This document shows, piece after piece, positions 47,373 to 59,785 of a stretch of DNA of 64,000 nt (within the stretch, counting starts at the first letter, position 1; each line of letters begins with the position of its first letter). The notes below the pieces were generated by a model. It had not been told where the DNA came from, made no database searches, and worked only from the letters and a program-made list of their open reading frames with translations. The DNA comes from Lineus longissimus (lineage: Eukaryota > Nemertea > Pilidiophora > Heteronemertea > Lineidae). Position numbers and translations under genes: made by a program. The stretch covers positions 11,472,109 through 11,536,108 of the forward strand of contig NC_088325.1 in the NCBI RefSeq assembly GCF_910592395.1. Reading direction: 5' to 3'.

Positions 47373-48582
47373 GTAAGTTGCTTAAAATAGTCAATCAATC
47401 CATTCATAGAGCACTTCACTGGTGGCAGCAAATCTGCTGGGTATTGCACTTTCATGTATTAAATTAAATTGGAAATTGAAACACACACACAAATATTTCC
47501 TGGTTTTCAGAAGTGGCTGAAGGAGGTGGCAACTATTACCTGGGAAATATTCTGAGCAATTGAAGTTCGCCTTTTCGTGAAATAGCAGTTTTGGCGTTGA
47601 TATGATGACACTAACTTTAAAAATATGTTCGCCACTGTATCAATGACGCCTAATTCCCCCCCCCCCCCCCGATTAAATTTGCTGAGTGAGCATGGGGCAG
47701 GGGGCTTACCAAGGGGAAAGGAATCATTTTCATGGTGACAGAATTATGATTTATTAGCATGCGATTATCGGGTCATATGACAAAAAAAGTACTGATTGGC
47801 AGTCATTCCTTTACCATTGTGTTTTCTCTTCATATATTTGAGGTCCGTGGCGATTTGCCGATGAGAAGAGGCTTTCTCGAAATTGAGGCTTACTCCAAAT
47901 TTATTACTACATGTAAACACCTATTAATAACAAGTATAATTGATAATAACCACATACATGGCCCGTAGCTTTCGAAGGGCCCGGAATGTTTGTATGATTA
48001 ACAAAATTCGGACTTTGTTTTCGTAGTAACCATTATTGGTGGTAATTATACCGACTGTTTATCACTTTCAGCGGTGATATCAACGCAAATTATGCTTTGG
48101 TTGGCTATGTCATTTAGGGTTGTGATTGGGGTTGTGAGAGGAATGTCAAAAGTGGTTGATTTGGCAACATAACATCTGCAGGGGGGGGGGGGGGGGCATG
48201 CTGAATATAGGGTGTTGACGTACTCCTGATTCAACCTCTAATTTGTTAGTATCCGATGGGATACACTGATTGGTGCAAAATGTAGATGAGCTCAAGACAC
48301 AAACAGTTTGAAATGCTGTTCTTTTGCCTTGATGTTTGTAGTGATATTCAAGCTACTAGATGACCTGAATGGCAGTACAAACTCTGCGTTCGCCTGGTTA
48401 GAGCAGATCTGCCCGCAGCTGTAGTTTTAACCTTGAAGAATTCTTTCTGATTATACGTCACTCTAGTCGATAATCTACCAGTGGGGGAGGGGGTCACAGT
48501 TCTCAAAGAACATTATTTTGATATTCATTCGTCAAAGGGTTAATGAGGATGTTGTTAGTCACAAATTACTCTTATTTTACAG
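47373..48582 (+). other. Intron between Ig1 and stalk microexons of gene C
   Basis: Contains C and G homopolymers (near 47657 and 48181) and the uninterrupted site of the unit 2 insertion (47772-47794). No exon. Confidence 0.6.
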
Positions 48583-49144
48583 CACCTTACACAAGTGACT
48601 TAAGCAATAGTGTGCCTATAAACACCACAGGTGAGTAGTTAGTCCAAAGAACATTATTTTGATATGCATTCGTCAAAGGGTTAATGAGAATTTTGTAAGT
48701 CACAAATTGCTCTTATTTTACAGCATCCTACACAAGTGACTTAAGCAATAGTGTATCAGTAAACACCAAAGGTGAGTAGTTGTTTTGTGTCCGCTTGTTG
48801 ACAGGCTTTCAATAAATTATATACCGTTCTCAAAAAGACATTATTGTGATATCCATTCGTCAAAAGGTTAATGAGGATTTTGTAAGTCACAAATTACTCT
48901 TATTTTACAGCACCCTACACAAGTGACTTAAGCAATAGTGTATCAGTAAACACCAAAGGTAAGTAGTTGTTTTGTGTCCGCTTGTTGACAGGCTTTCAAT
49001 AAATTATATACCGTTCTCAAAAAACATTATTGTGATATTCATTCGTCAAAGGGTTTATGAGGATTTTGTAAGTCACAAATTACTCTTATTTTACAGCACC
49101 CAACACAAATGACTTAAGCAATAGTGTGCCTATAAACACCACAA
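48583..49144 (+). CDS. Gene C stalk microexons (48583-48630, 48724-48771, 48911-48958, 49097-49144)
   Basis: Four 48-nt phase-1 symmetric exons with TTTTACAG acceptors and GTGAG/GTAAG donors; the last ends in A instead of G before GTGAG, a weaker donor. Products are of the APYTSDLSNSVPINTT and VSVNTK types. Spacing is about 140-190 bp, different from the 360-bp units of gene B, so the expansions look independent. Confidence 0.75.
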
Positions 49145-50188
49145 GTGAGTACATGTAGTTGTTTTGTGTCTGCTTGTTGACAGGCTTTCAATAAATTATA
49201 TTGAAAGACTCTGGTGTAACTGAACTGCGCTATATGTGAGATAGTATGGTTACATACTAGGACCAATGATCTGTTGAAAGAATTAAACAAGCCACAGACT
49301 CTTAAAGCCCTTTATTGTTGCAAGCTCAATATTTTGAGAGACAAGCGTGAAATGTTTACAGGCGGCGTGGCCAAATGTACTGCAATTTACAGAATGATGT
49401 GCGATATCTCCCTAAATCTTACGATGGTCAACTGGTGCTAGACCAATTGACAACGAAAATTGATAATTGATAATTGAAATCAAGAAGATTAAAATGTGCG
49501 CACTTTTGCGCAAACTTGTTTTAGGAATTACACAGCTTAGCCAGAGTGCGGTCAGGATGCCGAACAAGGCAGTAGTCAAATCGGCGGATGGCCATGCAGG
49601 CGAAATCTCGTTTTTCGCATCAAGTCGTAATTCAGGACTTCAATTCAGACGCAACTCAGGACGCGTTGGGTCTGTGTGATTAACATTAGACCTCCAGAAC
49701 ACCTTTATGACCCAGGTGCCGGGCTTTGATGGCAGCACCGTATATTAAGCCTACCTTTAGCCTGGCCAGCTATTCATACGAAAAAACATGCGATCTCGTG
49801 ATGTTCATACGATAAAACACACGAAAAACACATTTGCGTTGAAAATATTGATTGGAGACATAATGGCTTCAATGGTAAAATCCACATGCACATACGAAAG
49901 AGCGGTTAAGGCGGTGGTACCAGTATTAATGTATAGATGGATAGAGTAAATCTGCCTGAGAGCTGTTCTGTGTAGGTTGGTTCAATAACTTGCGCTAGCA
50001 TGCTGGCACTGGCTGCCACTCGACCATCCCAACATGGTCTGCAGTCCACCGACATTTATATGAAATTGGACTGCTGTCTGCCATCATCAACCCGAACGTC
50101 CCATTCTCTATACCTTGGCCTACTTACATAAGTTCGTGCATTTTATTGTTAGTTGTATTTATAAATCTTAACATATTTTATTTTCCAG
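49145..50188 (+). other. Intron between stalk microexons and transmembrane exon of gene C
   Basis: Corresponds to 5584-6636. The Polinton target region is diverged here (near 50136-50152). No exon supported. Confidence 0.55.
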
Positions 50189-50264
50189 TTGTATATTTTT
50201 GTGTCGGCTTCATTGGCACAGTCATATTAGTGACAACAGTCGTCTTTTTGGCAGTTGCTCAATG
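50189..50264 (+). CDS. Gene C transmembrane exon
   Basis: 76 nt, one codon shorter than in A and B, with TTTTCCAG acceptor and GTAAGC donor. Encodes VYFCVGFIGTVIL...VVFLAVAQW. The phase is unchanged. Confidence 0.8.
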
Positions 50265-50811
50265 GTAAGCATGAAAATTAGTTGTCAATTAATTACCTAG
50301 GCCTCTTCACATCATGTCATACACCATGAATAATTGATGGCACGTTTGTTCAACTTTCAACTTCAAAATATCATATGATATGGTTTTACGTACCATATTC
50401 GGGGATTCCCATTATGCACACTGGCATGTTACGTACATGGGGGTATTATTGATTGGTGCCATGGTAGGCCTGTGGTATGCATATCGTCTCATATTCAATT
50501 GATACAAATATACATTGATTATTTCGTAAGGTATAATATCGATTGTATCGACTCAGAATAGAAATAATCAAGATACTAATGTACAGTAGAATCTTAGCAG
50601 ACACCTCACTATTAAGGTCACCTTGTCTACTTAGGACACTTATTTTGCTCTCAAATTGGGTGCCTTCAATTCAATTTGATCTCTCTAATGATCAGGACAC
50701 CTCTTTGGTAAGGACAGCACCTGTCATTTCCGAGGGTGTCTTTAATAGAGATTCTACCGTATGAGATATTAATGCTGTTTATTTACAATGTCATTTGTTT
50801 TGCTTACACAG
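50265..50811 (+). other. Intron between transmembrane and tail exons of gene C
   Basis: Non-coding copy of the 6716-7260 intron. Confidence 0.55.
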
Positions 50812-51358
50812 GAATCGTCGACTGAAACTGAAATTGTCTAAAGAAATTAATCGACCTGCAAATGACAGTAATGACGATGCTGCAAGAAATGAATTGACAC
50901 CAATCAAGAAACGCCCTAATCATACATACGCCAACATTGACCCTGATTTCTTTAATGACGCATCCTCTCACTCAAAACGCACAACGGATAAATATCCCGC
51001 ACATCCAATGGTTAAAAGGCCCCCCGTTTCAGTTCGTTTTGATGAGGATAAAGAAGAGCCCGCGTGCTCAGACGATATCTTGGACGCAGATTCATATGAC
51101 TACGTAGACAATGAGTGGCAGAGTAATGCATCGGGCTCAGATTACAGCTCTGTTCCTGCTTGCCGCACAAGTCAGGCGACGTCGTCTCAGGTTGCCTCGG
51201 CACTGATACATGTTCATGTTCACCAGACGAATCAACCGGATGAGGACGGTCAACAGTCACTTTATGAGCATCTAAAGCCAGTGTCCAAAAGTGATTATTT
51301 AGATTTCAGGGGGCTCAGTGCGGAAGAATTGAGACCAGGAGTTTTATTTAAGGTATAA
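50812..51358 (+). CDS. Gene C cytoplasmic tail exon, ITAM-like
   Basis: Paralogue of the gene A tail, stop at 51356-51358. Retains HTYANI, SYDYVDNEW, SDYSSV and the SLYEHL...DYLDF ITAM-like pair. An extra Glu codon (DKEEPAC) is present. All tyrosine motifs of gene A survive. Confidence 0.8.
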
Positions 51359-54300
51359 CGTTCTTTCTCTGACTCTTTTTAGTGTAATGAAACCTTTGGA
51401 AGACCCCTCGATTCATGAGGCAAATAACATGGCAAGCTCAAAGCGGGAACAAATGTTTATGCTGTTTCATTAAAATATGCCAACGTAAAAGAATGGTGTA
51501 TCCAGGCTGCTGTATTGGTAGCAACATAATATCATTGGCAAGAACATTGTACTCCATAATTCTCACCATTGTAACCATCGCGTGCCGAACATCCACTCGT
51601 CAGCAAAAATAATACGGGATCAAATTAGTATGGTTTTATCAAAATCCGGTGAATATATTCAACTGAAATATATTTCAAGTATTGAGTGTATGCTGATTTA
51701 CACGGTGATGATGTGACAAATGGAAATAATTTCCACCCGCAAATCTGCGCTAGGGAGCTGAAACCTTGGGACACCCTAATCTGAGAGCCAAGAGCCAAGA
51801 GCCAAGACTCTATTTAAGAGCCAAGTGCCACCAGGAAAGCCACGAGTAAAGAAAAAATATAGGCGAATCAATATAATTATTATTTTTGGGAGTACGAAGC
51901 CCGCAGGTACTTATGAATAACGTTTTTTGTAACCGTTGATGACGTTGTAACCATTTTTTATCGTGCTATCGTTACGTTGCCTGTACAACAGGGTGTACAT
52001 TGTGCCTGCACTTCATACACTCTGTACAATCACACGTGTTTATCATTCGGGCCGTCAACAATGGATCCGGATGGGGATGTCAGCTTCGAGACGAAGATTA
52101 GCAACAAGTTTGAATGTTTACATTGTTTAACTCAAAGATGCACGCATTAGAGTTTTTAATTCTATGCTGTGGCTCGGTGCAGTTGAGGGACAAAAACGTT
52201 TTGAGCATGCGCAAAAGAACTATTCTGATCTTCGGACACATCCTGACGTAACCAGTGCGTCTTTCACAGCCGGATGCTGAATTTAGCCCGTCCGCGTTGG
52301 CTGCGAAAGCTCGTTACAGGGCGACCCATAACAACTTCTTTGCCCTCTCTTGGGGACAAGATTTAGAAAAGGGAATTGATATCATGTCACTCAAAAATAT
52401 CAAATGTATATATATTCAGATGGCGGAGAATTGAAGCAGTGAGAGTGTACATGTAGGACTGCCTCGCCGTGTAGATGGCGCAGTGATAGACAAGTACGTA
52501 CGCCTATCTGTCCTGCAAGTGCAAAATTCACGCCCGTGTTATGTAGCCCTATCGAAAATTACGTAAGAAATTTTCCCATCCTGTACACTTTTGAAAGGTG
52601 AAATGAAAGTAATTCTTCCCAGTAACTTCTAATTCAAGTAACATTTACATGTAAAACAGTGTCCCTATCGCATATCACACATTGGGAATGTACAAGATCT
52701 GAAAACACCACGTGTAACAACGATACGGATACGCAATACGGGCATGAACTTTGAACTTGCCGAAGGTCCCCAATACTGGAAGGGAGACGAGTTGGGGTGA
52801 TGAGCATTATCTATTGAACAACTGGGTGTAGGGCCAGGGGGTGGAGCATGGTCACCTGGCCTTCGGTATCAAATCAGGACGGATGCTGCATATCGCACGC
52901 ATCCGAACATAAATGAGAATGTGTGCCTGCGTGATATTACACGTTGCTTCGAGTTGATTTCACCGGGATTGAAAGAAACTAAAAACAATAGATTACAACA
53001 AGCCTGTGGAGTTCTGACACTAACATTGGATACGCTATTAGCGTTGTTCTCATCCCCATGGTAGGCACAATGATGTTGTTTTCTTCGGGGGTTTACTACT
53101 CCATGGATCCACTTCTAGTTTCCTCTTATTCTGTGATGAAATAGATGTGGGCTCGTTTTATCGTTGTCTGCATGTGCTCTGTAGATTTAGGTAGATGATA
53201 TCATCGTGGCAGAGCCAGCACAGCAGGATGAAAGATCTCGCAATCCCCGCACACCAGAAATTGAATGATTAAGATTACAAAACAGGTTTCTCTCAACGCC
53301 TTCCCCAGCAGTCAAAGGGAAAAACATCGTTGATGATTTCTTATCGCTGAAAATGTCTTTAGCGCTGATAAGCCGTAATTTTGACAAATATTATAGTTTT
53401 TACTTGTACTATTTTCAGCATAATTAGCACCCCGCACAACTTTTTACAACATGAGTTCCGTTTGTTTCCATTATTTGAGTTAGCCAGTGTCCAAATAAGC
53501 ATGCTTATTATGAATAAACGTTCTGTGACGTCACTCTGTTTCTGCCTTATCTTGTTTTATGGATTCACACTCCACTCAAAAGAGAATTGTACATAAACTC
53601 AACTTGCAAAGGTTTTCAGCGAAATATAATTTCATTCCCCATGATTCTATTGAATGGTCAACATGTGTTGTTGGCCATTTCCTCTAAAGAATTCATACCG
53701 AACTGGTGGTAGAGGGAAAGGTTCAAGCTGAAAAACAGGGCGAAACACAAGCGGCAGCGGAGTAAAAACGGAAAAAAATAAATAAATGTCAGCTCAACCC
53801 CATACCCAAGTAGTTGTTGGTGACGCAACCAATACCGATTAAACAGTTTTTGCACCGATAGTGAAAATCATCAGCCTTTTGAGGTCAGTCCTGTGTCTGA
53901 ATACCCCACTTTCACACTTTCTTATAGGCCCTTGCTTGCTGAATTTGTAGGCCCTTGTTTTTGGCCTCACTTTGAGTTGTCAGAAAGATTCCAACGAAGA
54001 TGTCGGAGGCCATTGGAGGCATGGGCTTTTCTCCCGAAATTTCAAAATTTTGCTTAATTCTGGTAAGAAAACATCTTAAATTATCTGTTGATATAGAGTG
54101 TGAGCTAAAGTAGACACGTTTGAAAGTTAAGCAGCGCGCCAATCGTGGTGTCATTTTTGTCCAGCAAAAGCTTTGGTGAGAATGCCTTCCCAACATGTTA
54201 CGTAACTTGGGCTCCTCACGGCGGATTACCAAAGAAAGAATATTGTTCATAACGAGGTAACACAGGCCCAGACTGCATATATACTGTGTTGGCTGAAGCT

Positions 54301-57300
54301 GTCTACCAGAGGGACTAGAAGTTCTGGATATTTTCGATTGAATTAATATGGGCAGCAACCCAGAGCCGTATTTAACTTGGGGGGGGGGGGGGGCAGCAGG
54401 ACAACTTTTTGTCCAATGGGCCAAAATCTGCATGAAAAACACGTTTTCGGCGACGTCTGGGGTGGCAGTTGCCGCCTGCCCCTCCCCCAACCGCTGTTGA
54501 TAATATGGCCCTGCAACCTTAAAAAACTCACTGTTGCAGTTTCTGTAGTTATGTAGATAAGAATATATGCACCCACTCAGACAAAAAGGCTTTTGAGCTT
54601 TTCGACTAACAGAAATGTGCTCCTCGTTGAATTTAGCGAAAAGGAAAAAAAGAGGCTTGGCCACCTAAGAGGTCTTTGAGCATCTCAAATACCATTCTGC
54701 GTTTTTCATTGTGTCTAAACACACCCCGGGTGCTTATTTGCGTTGGCCAGAACCTTCCTGGAGCACGATTTGACGTCACTCCAATCACAAATAGAATTTC
54801 TCGCAGAGCAGAATTAAGACCAATGAAACCATAGGAACCCTACGTCGTTCGTAATTACTGATGGTCCATGAAAAAGAAATAGACCACCATCTGCGTTGTA
54901 CGTCATGATATGCAATGCATTGTCCTTCCATAGCATCAACCAAAGTTTAAATGACAGTTTAGAGACTGCGCCACCAACTCTGAATGGTCTGGCATCCATA
55001 ATGAAGCAATGACAGGTTCTGTCATCATTTGGCACGAGATCAATTGCAAAGCCGCTGATATTTGATGATCCTATCATATATTTCCTATTTTTGGAGTAGG
55101 GTGTACATACCATGATTTGTGTCCTACCACGAGACCTACACACGGCAAAATTAGTCGGCAGGGATTGGTGATCCACTCTGCAAGGCGGCTTTGCGACGTG
55201 ATGATCATTTTCCATCCAGAGGTGAGTTTCCGTGTGAGTCATGTGTAAAATCCTTGTGTTTGAAATTGTAATCCACCACGAGACCTACATACGGCGAAAT
55301 TAGTCGGCAGGAATTGGTGATCCACTCTGCAAGGCGGCTTTGCGACGTAATGATCATTTTCCATCCAGAGGTGAGTTTCCGTGTGAGACATGTGTAAAAT
55401 CATTGGGTTTGAGATTTTAATTCCGTAATCCGGATATTCCGATGAAAATTTGATATTTTTGAAATCCCAGAATTATTAGTTCCAATTTTGGATTTTCGAG
55501 CGAAATGTGACCACACAACGTATCGATATCCTTCGGATCTAAGGTCTCTGAATCAAGAGTCGGTAAGGGGTCTAGGTATAGAAGAGGGAGCAAAAATCCA
55601 AAGAGTTCCCTTAGCCAGATAATCTATAGTTTCAAAGGAATTGCGGTGGTACCCTTCCCACGAACTAATCGATCGCCAACGATAGAGTGGTGAGCGCCCC
55701 GGGGAGCGCCCACGATAATGCATTTGTGTCAGTGGGTCGATTTCGCTTTGCATTGACATGTGGGGTAGAGTGATGTCTTGGGCGATAGTGTCGGTATTCA
55801 TACTTGGACTTGCAGTGAACGACCTTTCGCGATCCAAGGAAAATTTCAGGCTTCAAATCATCGTTTGCACGAATAACTTGATCACACAGCAATTTTCCAT
55901 ACGTTACGGAAATAATGCGCATCAAACAATAAAATATAACTTCGTTTTAGGAAGAAATATTTTGGTAAGATACGTGAAATGCAACTGAATAAGACAACCT
56001 ACTTTGAAACTCGGCTTGACTCTATAAAGGAGACTCGGCTTGACTGTATAAAGGGAACTTGGCTTGACAGTATAAATGGGACCCGCCTTGATTTTAAAAA
56101 GGCGACTCGGCTTAACTCTAAAAAGGAGACTCGGCTTGACTGTATAAATAAAACTTGGCTCGACTTGACTGTTTAACTGGAACCCGGCTTGTTTATAAAG
56201 GGCGACTCGGCTTATCTCTAATGAAATGGCCAGGGCCATTGTGCTCACCTCATGTGGAGGAAAGATGGATAAAGAGCATGGTATTGTGTCATGTAGTGTT
56301 AGGTTTGATGTAGGTCCAAGCAATTACAATTTCCCCAAAATGGCCAATTTACAGTACATTCGACCTCTGTGACCTTGAAAAGTAGGTCAAATCAAAGAAG
56401 ACCCGGGTGACACATTGAATGGTTGTTAGAATTAGATGTACCTATGATATAAAATTGGTGCCAATCGGGCAAGTCATTACTAGGAATAATGGCAGTTTGA
56501 AGAATTTAGGATTTGGCCCCCTCCCTGGAGGCCAAACGGCAAATCAGATCGCACGAAACTTCGGTACCTGAGATCACCTGACCAAGGGGTACATGTGTAC
56601 TTAATTTGTGATCAATAGTCATTGCAGTTTAGAAACGTGCCATAGTTACAGCCTGACGGCGAATTTACGCCATTTGACCTCTGTGACCTTGACAAGAAGG
56701 TCAAATTAAAAACCTGCGTGACATATACTGTATGGTGGTAAGATGTACCCATGATATCAAATTGGTGGCAATCGGGCAAGAAGTTAAGGAATAATCACAT
56801 TTTTAAGGTTTTTGGATTTTGCCACCTGGTGGTCAAGTGGTGAATCATATTGGACCAAACTTCGGTCCCTGAGATCACCTGACTAAGGGGTAAATGTGTA
56901 CCAAATTTGGTATCAATAGTCATTGCAGTTTAGAAACGTGCCATCGTTACATCCTAATGGCCAATTTACACCATTTGACCTCTGTGACCTTGAAAAGGAG
57001 ATCAAATCAAAAACCCGGAGGATATATGATGCACCTTTGCTAGAAGTACCTACCATATTTTTTTCAAAATTTCCCGACTACTATTAAGGGAGATATTGCA
57101 TATCTTCACTTTTAACGTTTGGCTCCCTGGTGGCCAAACCGTGAAACGAATCAAACCGAAACTTGGTCTCCAAGGTGACATTACAAAAGGGTACATGTGT
57201 ACCAAGTTTCAACTTAATAGCTCTAACAGTTACGAAACGTGCCCTGCTAACGGACGACGGACGACGACGGACGACGACGACGACGACGACGACGGACGAC

Positions 57301-58285
57301 GGACGACACGGTATGGGATAAGCTCACCTCTGCTAAGAGGTGAGCTAAAAAGGAGACTCGGCTTGAGTGTATGGAGGAGACTCCATCATTCATATCACTA
57401 GCGGAGCATTGTCGGCCAATTTCGCTCACTTTGAACCGCATTGAGGAAATCAGGGGGCTTCTCCAGCCCTGCGAATCGAGCATTAAGCCTTGATTTCCTC
57501 AGAATCAGGTTACATAAAAAACTTGAAATATGCCATTGGAACACATTTGATCAGTTATATTTGGCTAGACTAATTGGTCTTTCATCAAACATGCAGAAAT
57601 AAACTAGCGGTTTTCCGTTGTCTCCTGCCTTATTGCTATTCATCGTTGGTCGATTATATGAATGCAAATAATTTTCTTTCTGCTCGTTAAGGTTTTTTTT
57701 ACCTCGTTTAACTTCTGCATAATTTGGTCATTACCAGTTAAACATTACATCAGTGATGCATGGTTCATGAATCACGACACAAATATGTTTTGGAAGAGAA
57801 CCACTGGGCGAACAGTTATTTCTTTTCTTCACATAATAGGTATTCTTCTTCCCCGTTATGGACACATATTTGGGCATATTCTGTACATTCAGAACATTTG
57901 ATTTTCATGCAGGCCTATGCACTATAAGTCAGGATGATTGCTATAATTAATCCCGGACTTGCGATTTAAAAAAATATATATTTACGGATGTTCTAGTTAC
58001 ATGTAGTCCTCTTCAAAACATATGCGTAATTAATCATCGTTAGTTGCTTTACACATAATCAATTGGAATCAAAGGTCTTGATAGGAGGCCAAAGTACCAT
58101 TATAGCCGATTTGACATTTTTAAAGTGGAGTTGTGCAAATGTCTGCAGTTTCGTCAATAACATGATTGTTTTGATTTTTTTCCGTGCCCATTCTTAAGGA
58201 ACGCCATCTGAAGTGTGATAATGTGAGGTCAACTAGGCCTGTCACCAAGGTCGTTTAAAAATGTTTCTTCCGTTGTTCTTTGCAG
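51359..58285 (+). other. Non-coding 3' flank of gene C / upstream region of gene D
   Basis: Third copy of the intergenic block (compare 7805-13575), with the 149-bp doublet near 55130-55425, the 25-bp array near 56010-56215 interrupted by a 1.1 kb insertion, and a G homopolymer near 54380. No gene supported. Confidence 0.6.
56221..57346 (+). mobile_element. Non-autonomous insertion with GAC-rich microsatellite near its 3' end
   Basis: Interrupts the 25-bp array: the other units read CTCTAAAAAGGAGACTCGG without a break. The insert starts ATGAAATGGCCAGGGCC and TGTGCTCACCTC. Inside are three diverged repeats of a block with CCATTTGACCTCTGTGACC. It ends with a GAC/GACGG microsatellite (57250-57310) and AAGAGGTGAGCTAAAA. 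CTCACCTC near the start is matched by GAGGTGAGC near the end, an inverted pair. Poly-Asp frames through it are not genes. Class unresolved; related in layout to 15656-17364. Confidence 0.6.
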
Positions 58286-58361
58286 ATTCATGATCGACAT
58301 GTATACCGATTTCCCTTCCTCCTACTCAGCCTGGGACTCCTCCTGGCGCAAATTTTACATG
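58286..58361 (+). pseudogene. Gene D signal-peptide exon, frame broken by a 4-nt deletion
   Basis: Same acceptor and donor as in B and C, but the stretch after ATGATCGACATGTATA lacks four bases found in the other copies. From ATG 58290 the frame no longer reads the leucine-rich core; the frame that does read it has no ATG after the acceptor. The exon therefore cannot supply the usual signal peptide. Confidence 0.75.
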
Positions 58362-59129
58362 GTAAGTCGTGCAGTCAGCCTTCCTGGTGGAACTCTTACA
58401 AAGTAAGTTATGAAGTCAACCTTCCTTCCTCCTACTCAGCCTGGGACCCCTCCTGGTGGAACTCTTACAAAGTAAATCATGCAGTCAACCTTCCTTCCTC
58501 CTACTCAGCCTGGGACTCCTCCTGCTGGAACTCTTACAAAGTAAGTCATGCAGTCAAACTTCCTTTCTCCTACGCAGCCTGGGACCCCTCCTTGTGGAAC
58601 TCTTTCAAAGTAAGTCATGCAGAGAACCTTCCTTCCTCCTACTCAGCCTCGGACCCCTCCTTGTGGAACTCTTACAAAGTAAGTCATGCAGAGGACCTTC
58701 CTTCCTCCTACTCAGCCCGGGACTCCTCCTTGTGGAACTCTTACAAAGTAAGTCATGCAGAGAACCTTCCTTCCTCCTACTCAGCCTCGGACCCCTCCTT
58801 GTGGAACTCTTACAAAGTAAGTCATGCAGAGAACCTTCCTTCCTCCTACTCAGCCTGGGACTCCTCCTTGTGGAACTCTTACAAAGTAAGTCATGCAGAC
58901 AACCTTCCTTCCTCCTACTCAGCCTGGGACCCCTCCTAGTGGAACTCTTACAAAGTAAGTCATGAAGTCAACCTTCCTTCCTCCTACTCAGCCTGGGACC
59001 CCTCCTGGTGGAACTCTTACAAAGTAAGTCATGAAGTCAACCTTCCTTCCTCCTACTCAGCCTGTGATCCCTCCTGGTGGAACTCTTACAAAGTAAGTCA
59101 TGAAGTCAACCACCCTTCCTCCTACTCGG
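58320..59129 (+). repeat. Signal-exon-derived minisatellite of gene D
   Basis: About 11 copies of the 69-bp unit, very homogeneous in the middle (CCTTGTGGAACTCTTACAAAG). Long open frames across it (periodic 23-residue peptides) are a by-product of the period being divisible by three. The array stops abruptly at about 59129, where sequence from upstream of a tail exon begins. Confidence 0.85.
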
Positions 59130-59241
59130 CCTCTTTGGTAAGGATAGCACCTGTCATTTCCGAGGGTGTCTTTAATAGAGATTCTACCGTATGAGATACT
59201 AATGCTGTTTATTTACAATGTTATTTGTTTTGCTTACACAG
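59130..59241 (+). other. Deletion junction: minisatellite fused to the intron before the tail exon
   Basis: ACTCGGCCTCTTTGGTAAGG joins minisatellite sequence to what in gene C is 50700 onward (CACCTCTTTGGTAAGG). The shared CCTCTTTGG at the joint suggests recombination at microhomology. The Ig, stalk and transmembrane exons are absent between. Confidence 0.75.
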
Positions 59242-59785
59242 GAAACGTCGACTGAAACTGAAATTGTCTAAAAAAATTAATCGACCTGCAAATGACAGTA
59301 ATGACGATGCTGCAAGAAATGAATTGACACCAATCAAGAAACGCCCTGATCATACATACGCCAACATTGACCCTGATTTCTTTAATGACGCATCCTCTCA
59401 CTCAAAACGCACAACGGATAAATATCCCGCACATCCAATGGTTAAAAGGCCCGCCGTTTCAGTTCGTTTTGATGAGGATAAAGAGCCCGAGTGCTCAGAC
59501 GATATCTTGGACGCAGATTCATATGACTACGTAGACAATGAGTGGCAGAGTAATGCATCGGGCTCAGATTACAGCTCTGTTCCTGCTTGCCGGACAAGTC
59601 AGGCGACGTCGTCTCAGGTTGCCTCGGCACTGATACATGTTCATGTTCACCAGACGAATCAACCGGATGAGGACGGTCAACAGTCACTTTATGAGCATCT
59701 AAAACCAGTGTCCAAAAGTGACTATTTAGACTTCAGGGGGCTCAGTGCGGAAGAATTGAGACCAAGAGTTTTATTTAAGGTATAA
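59242..59785 (+). pseudogene. Gene D cytoplasmic tail exon without upstream receptor exons
   Basis: 544 nt, intact acceptor and open frame to TAA, with KRRLKLKLSKK, HTYANI, SYDYV, SDYSSV and the SLYEHL...DYLDF pair. It has no Ig or transmembrane exon upstream and only a frame-broken signal exon, so a receptor cannot be made from this copy alone. Trans-use by splicing from another copy is possible in principle but not supported. Coding sequence is nearly undamaged, so the deletion looks recent. Confidence 0.7.

Larger units (their letters stand above)
46843..59129 (+). repeat. Tandem duplication unit 3 (body of gene C to the gene D minisatellite)
   Basis: Same order as unit 2 but without Polinton and without the 15656-17364 insertion. 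It carries its own 1.1 kb insertion at about 56221-57346. Confidence 0.8.

Noticed and set aside
57096-57401. Poly-Asp reading frame
   Set aside because: Comes from a GAC microsatellite inside a non-autonomous insertion.
58456-58965. 169-residue periodic protein
   Set aside because: Same minisatellite artefact as above, in gene D.
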